Shown piece by piece: positions 5,231 to 5,476 of a stretch of DNA of 5,476 nucleotides (its first letter is position 1; every line of letters starts with the position of its first letter). The notes under the pieces were generated by a model. That model was not told where the DNA came from and did no database searches. It saw nothing but the letters and a program-made list of their open reading frames with translations. The DNA is taken from NCBI GenBank assembly GCA_030431945.1, contig JAUIIF010000345.1, forward strand, positions 1-5,476, given 5' to 3'. The position numbers and the translations under genes were made by a program. Source of the stretch: Bacteroidia bacterium. GTDB lineage: Bacteria; Bacteroidota; Bacteroidia; Chitinophagales; Saprospiraceae.

Positions 5231-5476
5231 ATGGCGTTGGTTTAGTGATGGCCTTCACCACGGCGGCCAGTGCAATGGCCAGGATGAAAACCGATAAAAA
5301 ATGTCCCGATTGTCTAAGCGTGTTTGATTCCGTGGGACGGGGCTATTAACGCATCTCTCGGGGAAAGTATTACGGAAATATGTTAAAGTTTGTTTGCTGC
5401 TTTTGGTCGCCGAAAGGGCAAAAAGTCGGGATGTGGCGTAATCATTGGCATTCCGGAGGATTGCGGGAAAGGATTT
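5231..5476. other. Upstream region of the coiled-coil gene, no gene supported
   Basis: I see no convincing gene, RNA or repeat in these 246 bases, which should carry the promoter of the minus-strand gene starting at 5230. No clean TAnnTTTG is present in that direction. On the plus strand, AAAGTTTG at 5385-5392 is one base from the -7 consensus and could serve a gene beyond the right edge, but it has no clear upstream TTG partner. The only open frames are a 33-codon plus-strand frame and a startless minus-strand frame, both rejected. Confidence 0.4.

Noticed and set aside
5231..5340. Minus-strand frame upstream of and overlapping the coiled-coil gene start, encoding a hydrophobic stretch (FLSVFILAIALAAVVKAI)
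   Set aside because: It is only about 42 codons after an upstream stop, has no ATG, and ends within the start of the next gene in another frame. The hydrophobic run resembles a TM helix but nothing supports translation.
5248..5349. 33-codon plus-strand frame containing KKCPDC, reminiscent of a zinc knuckle
   Set aside because: There is one CxxC only, no partner pair, no promoter or ribosome site, and it lies where the promoter of the divergent gene is expected; probably chance.

Overview
The window looks like chromosomal DNA from a GC-moderate member of the Bacteroidota, probably a Lewinella/Saprospiria-type marine lineage. Four things point there. No start codon has a convincing Shine-Dalgarno sequence. 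The clearest promoter has the Bacteroidota form TTG-N23-TAnnTTTG. The endonuclease V is the short variant that I associate with this phylum. The coiled-coil protein at the right end resembles a Bacteroidota-type uncharacterised family. The assignment to phylum is fairly secure; the finer placement is inference.

Layout, left to right: (1) a truncated minus-strand gene for a secreted protein with a bacterial SH3-like domain, running off the left edge; (2) a divergent plus-strand gene for a PLP-dependent trans-sulfuration enzyme (cystathionine gamma-synthase/gamma-lyase type); (3) a convergent minus-strand gene for an exported SdiA-regulated-type beta-propeller, separated from the enzyme gene by a 17-bp hairpin; (4) a plus-strand pair, pdeM (DNA-repair-type metallophosphoesterase) and nfi (short endonuclease V), driven by a promoter almost touching the pdeM start codon; (5) two back-to-back hairpins; (6) a convergent minus-strand gene for a single-pass membrane coiled-coil protein of unknown function; (7) about 250 bases upstream of it with no supportable gene.

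The functional theme with real support is nucleic-acid repair: pdeM and nfi are co-oriented, 51 bases apart with no terminator between them, and end in a hairpin with a T-rich tail, so they probably form a two-gene unit. The other genes are ordinary metabolic or envelope functions with no visible link. I see no mobile element, CRISPR array, tRNA, rRNA or defence cassette. The least explained item is the membrane coiled-coil protein; the most useful annotation points are the near-leaderless pdeM start and the variant endonuclease V motif.
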